Assembly (NCBI GenBank): GCA_009779205.1
Contig: WRER01000043.1
Span: 1 to 6,599 of the forward strand
From: Methanobacteriota archaeon
GTDB taxonomy: Archaea > Halobacteriota > Methanomicrobia > Methanomicrobiales > Methanospirillaceae
Reading direction: 5' to 3'
Length of the DNA stretch: 6,599 nucleotides
Shown one piece after another: positions 5,693 through 6,599 of the stretch. Numbering within the stretch: the first letter of the stretch is position 1; every line of letters begins with the position of its first letter. A program made the position numbers and the translations under genes. The notes beneath the pieces were generated by a model. That model did not search any database. It was not told where the DNA came from and saw only the letters and a list, made by a program, of their open reading frames with translations.

Positions 5693-6451
5693 ATGGTGCA
5701 GATCGGACTTCTTGGTTGCGGCAATGTAGGGAAAATCGTTGCCAATCATCAAGAAGGCTTCACAATCGTTTCTATTTTCGATAAAGTTTTTGATTCTGCC
5801 GCAGAGGTTGCAGCCATCGCTCATGCAAAACCATATCATGACTTTGAAGCGTTTATTCATGATCCATTTGAGCTATGTGTGGAAGCCGCCTCTGTAGAAG
5901 CAGTGCAGACATATGGATGTCGGGCACTTGAATGCGGCAAAGACATAGTGATCTTAAGTGTGGGTGCCTTGGCAGATTCCAACTTCCGCAAAAAGATCTG
6001 TGATACTGCACGGGCACATAATAGGAAGATCCACGTACCAAGTGGCGCGATTATGGGGCTTGATAACCTCAAAATAGGCTCTATCTCAAAACTTCATTCT
6101 GTAACCCTTCGTACAACAAAATCTCCAAGCAGCCTTGGAGTTACTGCTGATACTCGAACATTGCTGTTCTCTGGAAGTGCAACCGAATGTGTGATGCATT
6201 ATCCAAAAAATGCAAATGTTTCCATTGCACTCGAACTTGCAGCAGACCATGATGTGTACGTCGAACTCTGGGCAGATCCTGCCGTATCAAATAATACACA
6301 TGAGATAATCGTGTCTGGCGAGTTTGGAGAAGTATACACTAAGATAACAAATGTCCCCTCTCCAAATAATCCGGCAACAAGCTATCTTGCCGCACTCTCC
6401 ATTTTGGCACTTCTTAAAGCATATGACGATCCGCTGGTTATTGGTACGTAA
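5693..6451 (+). CDS. nadX: L-aspartate dehydrogenase
   Basis: A 252-residue NAD(P)-dependent enzyme that oxidises L-aspartate to iminoaspartate. NadA (quinolinate synthase) uses iminoaspartate in NAD synthesis. It replaces the flavin enzyme NadB in many archaea. The N-terminal Rossmann fold starts at once with GLLGCGNVG (5-13), the GxGxxG dinucleotide site. Later come SVGALAD (89-95), IHVPSGAIMGLDNL (113-126), RTTKSP (140-145), YPKNANVSIALELA (170-183), the invariant-looking histidine in NTHEI (H203, probably the active-site His) and NPATSYLAALS (226-236). Length and motif order are normal for the family. The ATG at 5693 places the Rossmann motif at the usual distance. The gene is transcribed away from lsm, and no nadA or nadC is seen in the 148 bp after it, where I find no gene on either strand. 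Confidence 0.92.
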   Translation: MVQIGLLGCGNVGKIVANHQEGFTIVSIFDKVFDSAAEVAAIAHAKPYHDFEAFIHDPFELCVEAASVEAVQTYGCRALECGKDIVILSVGALADSNFRKKICDTARAHNRKIHVPSGAIMGLDNLKIGSISKLHSVTLRTTKSPSSLGVTADTRTLLFSGSATECVMHYPKNANVSIALELAADHDVYVELWADPAVSNNTHEIIVSGEFGEVYTKITNVPSPNNPATSYLAALSILALLKAYDDPLVIGT

Positions 6452-6599
6452 ACGCTTAGAATTTCTATTCACAAGCATCTAGCCCCAATATTAACTCACC
6501 AGTAAAGTCACTCGCTAAATTTGGTTACACCCACCTTTAAACACACTTCCCTTCTCGCTTTCTTCATTTAAAACTTGTACTTAGGGCAACACTTTGCAG

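Noticed and set aside
6452..6599. Search for the start or end of a next gene after nadX
   Set aside because: All frames on both strands are broken by stops within short distances, and no start signal or RNA gene was recognised.

Overview
The window comes from a euryarchaeal genome, most likely a methanogen of the Methanomicrobia/Methanomicrobiales type. The sequence shows an archaeal/eukaryotic-type ribosomal protein L37e, a 72-residue archaeal Lsm (Sm-like) protein, a class II tRNA-Leu with no encoded CCA end, a PurF without propeptide and an archaeal-type aspartate dehydrogenase. The order lsm - rpl37e - purF is, from memory, typical of that group; the genus cannot be fixed from this window.

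Right half (about 2.6-6.5 kb): core metabolism. On the minus strand run lsm, rpl37e and purF, closely spaced (47 and 27 bp gaps) and probably one transcript. A beta-carbonic anhydrase and a tRNA-Leu(UAA) follow. Facing away across a 289-bp divergent gap is nadX, aspartate dehydrogenase for NAD synthesis. A stem-loop plus U-tract right after purF is a plausible operon end.

Left half (1-2.4 kb): accessory in character. Beyond the 3' end of the tRNA gene, on the same strand, lie a stand-alone beta-class DNA methyltransferase with a helical C-terminal tail and then a HipA/CtkA-like protein kinase. There is no visible restriction endonuclease and no HipB-like antitoxin. The leftmost 114 bases hold the lysine-rich end of an unidentified convergent gene.

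Two related GC-rich imperfect palindromes (223-253 and about 5423-5474) look like copies of a dispersed repeat. The second lies in the leader of lsm, flanked by a 5-bp direct repeat.

The most interesting point is the methyltransferase-kinase pair beside a tRNA gene. It could be a small defence or modification module, but this is inference from gene content only. The other genes are ordinary housekeeping genes with intact active-site motifs.
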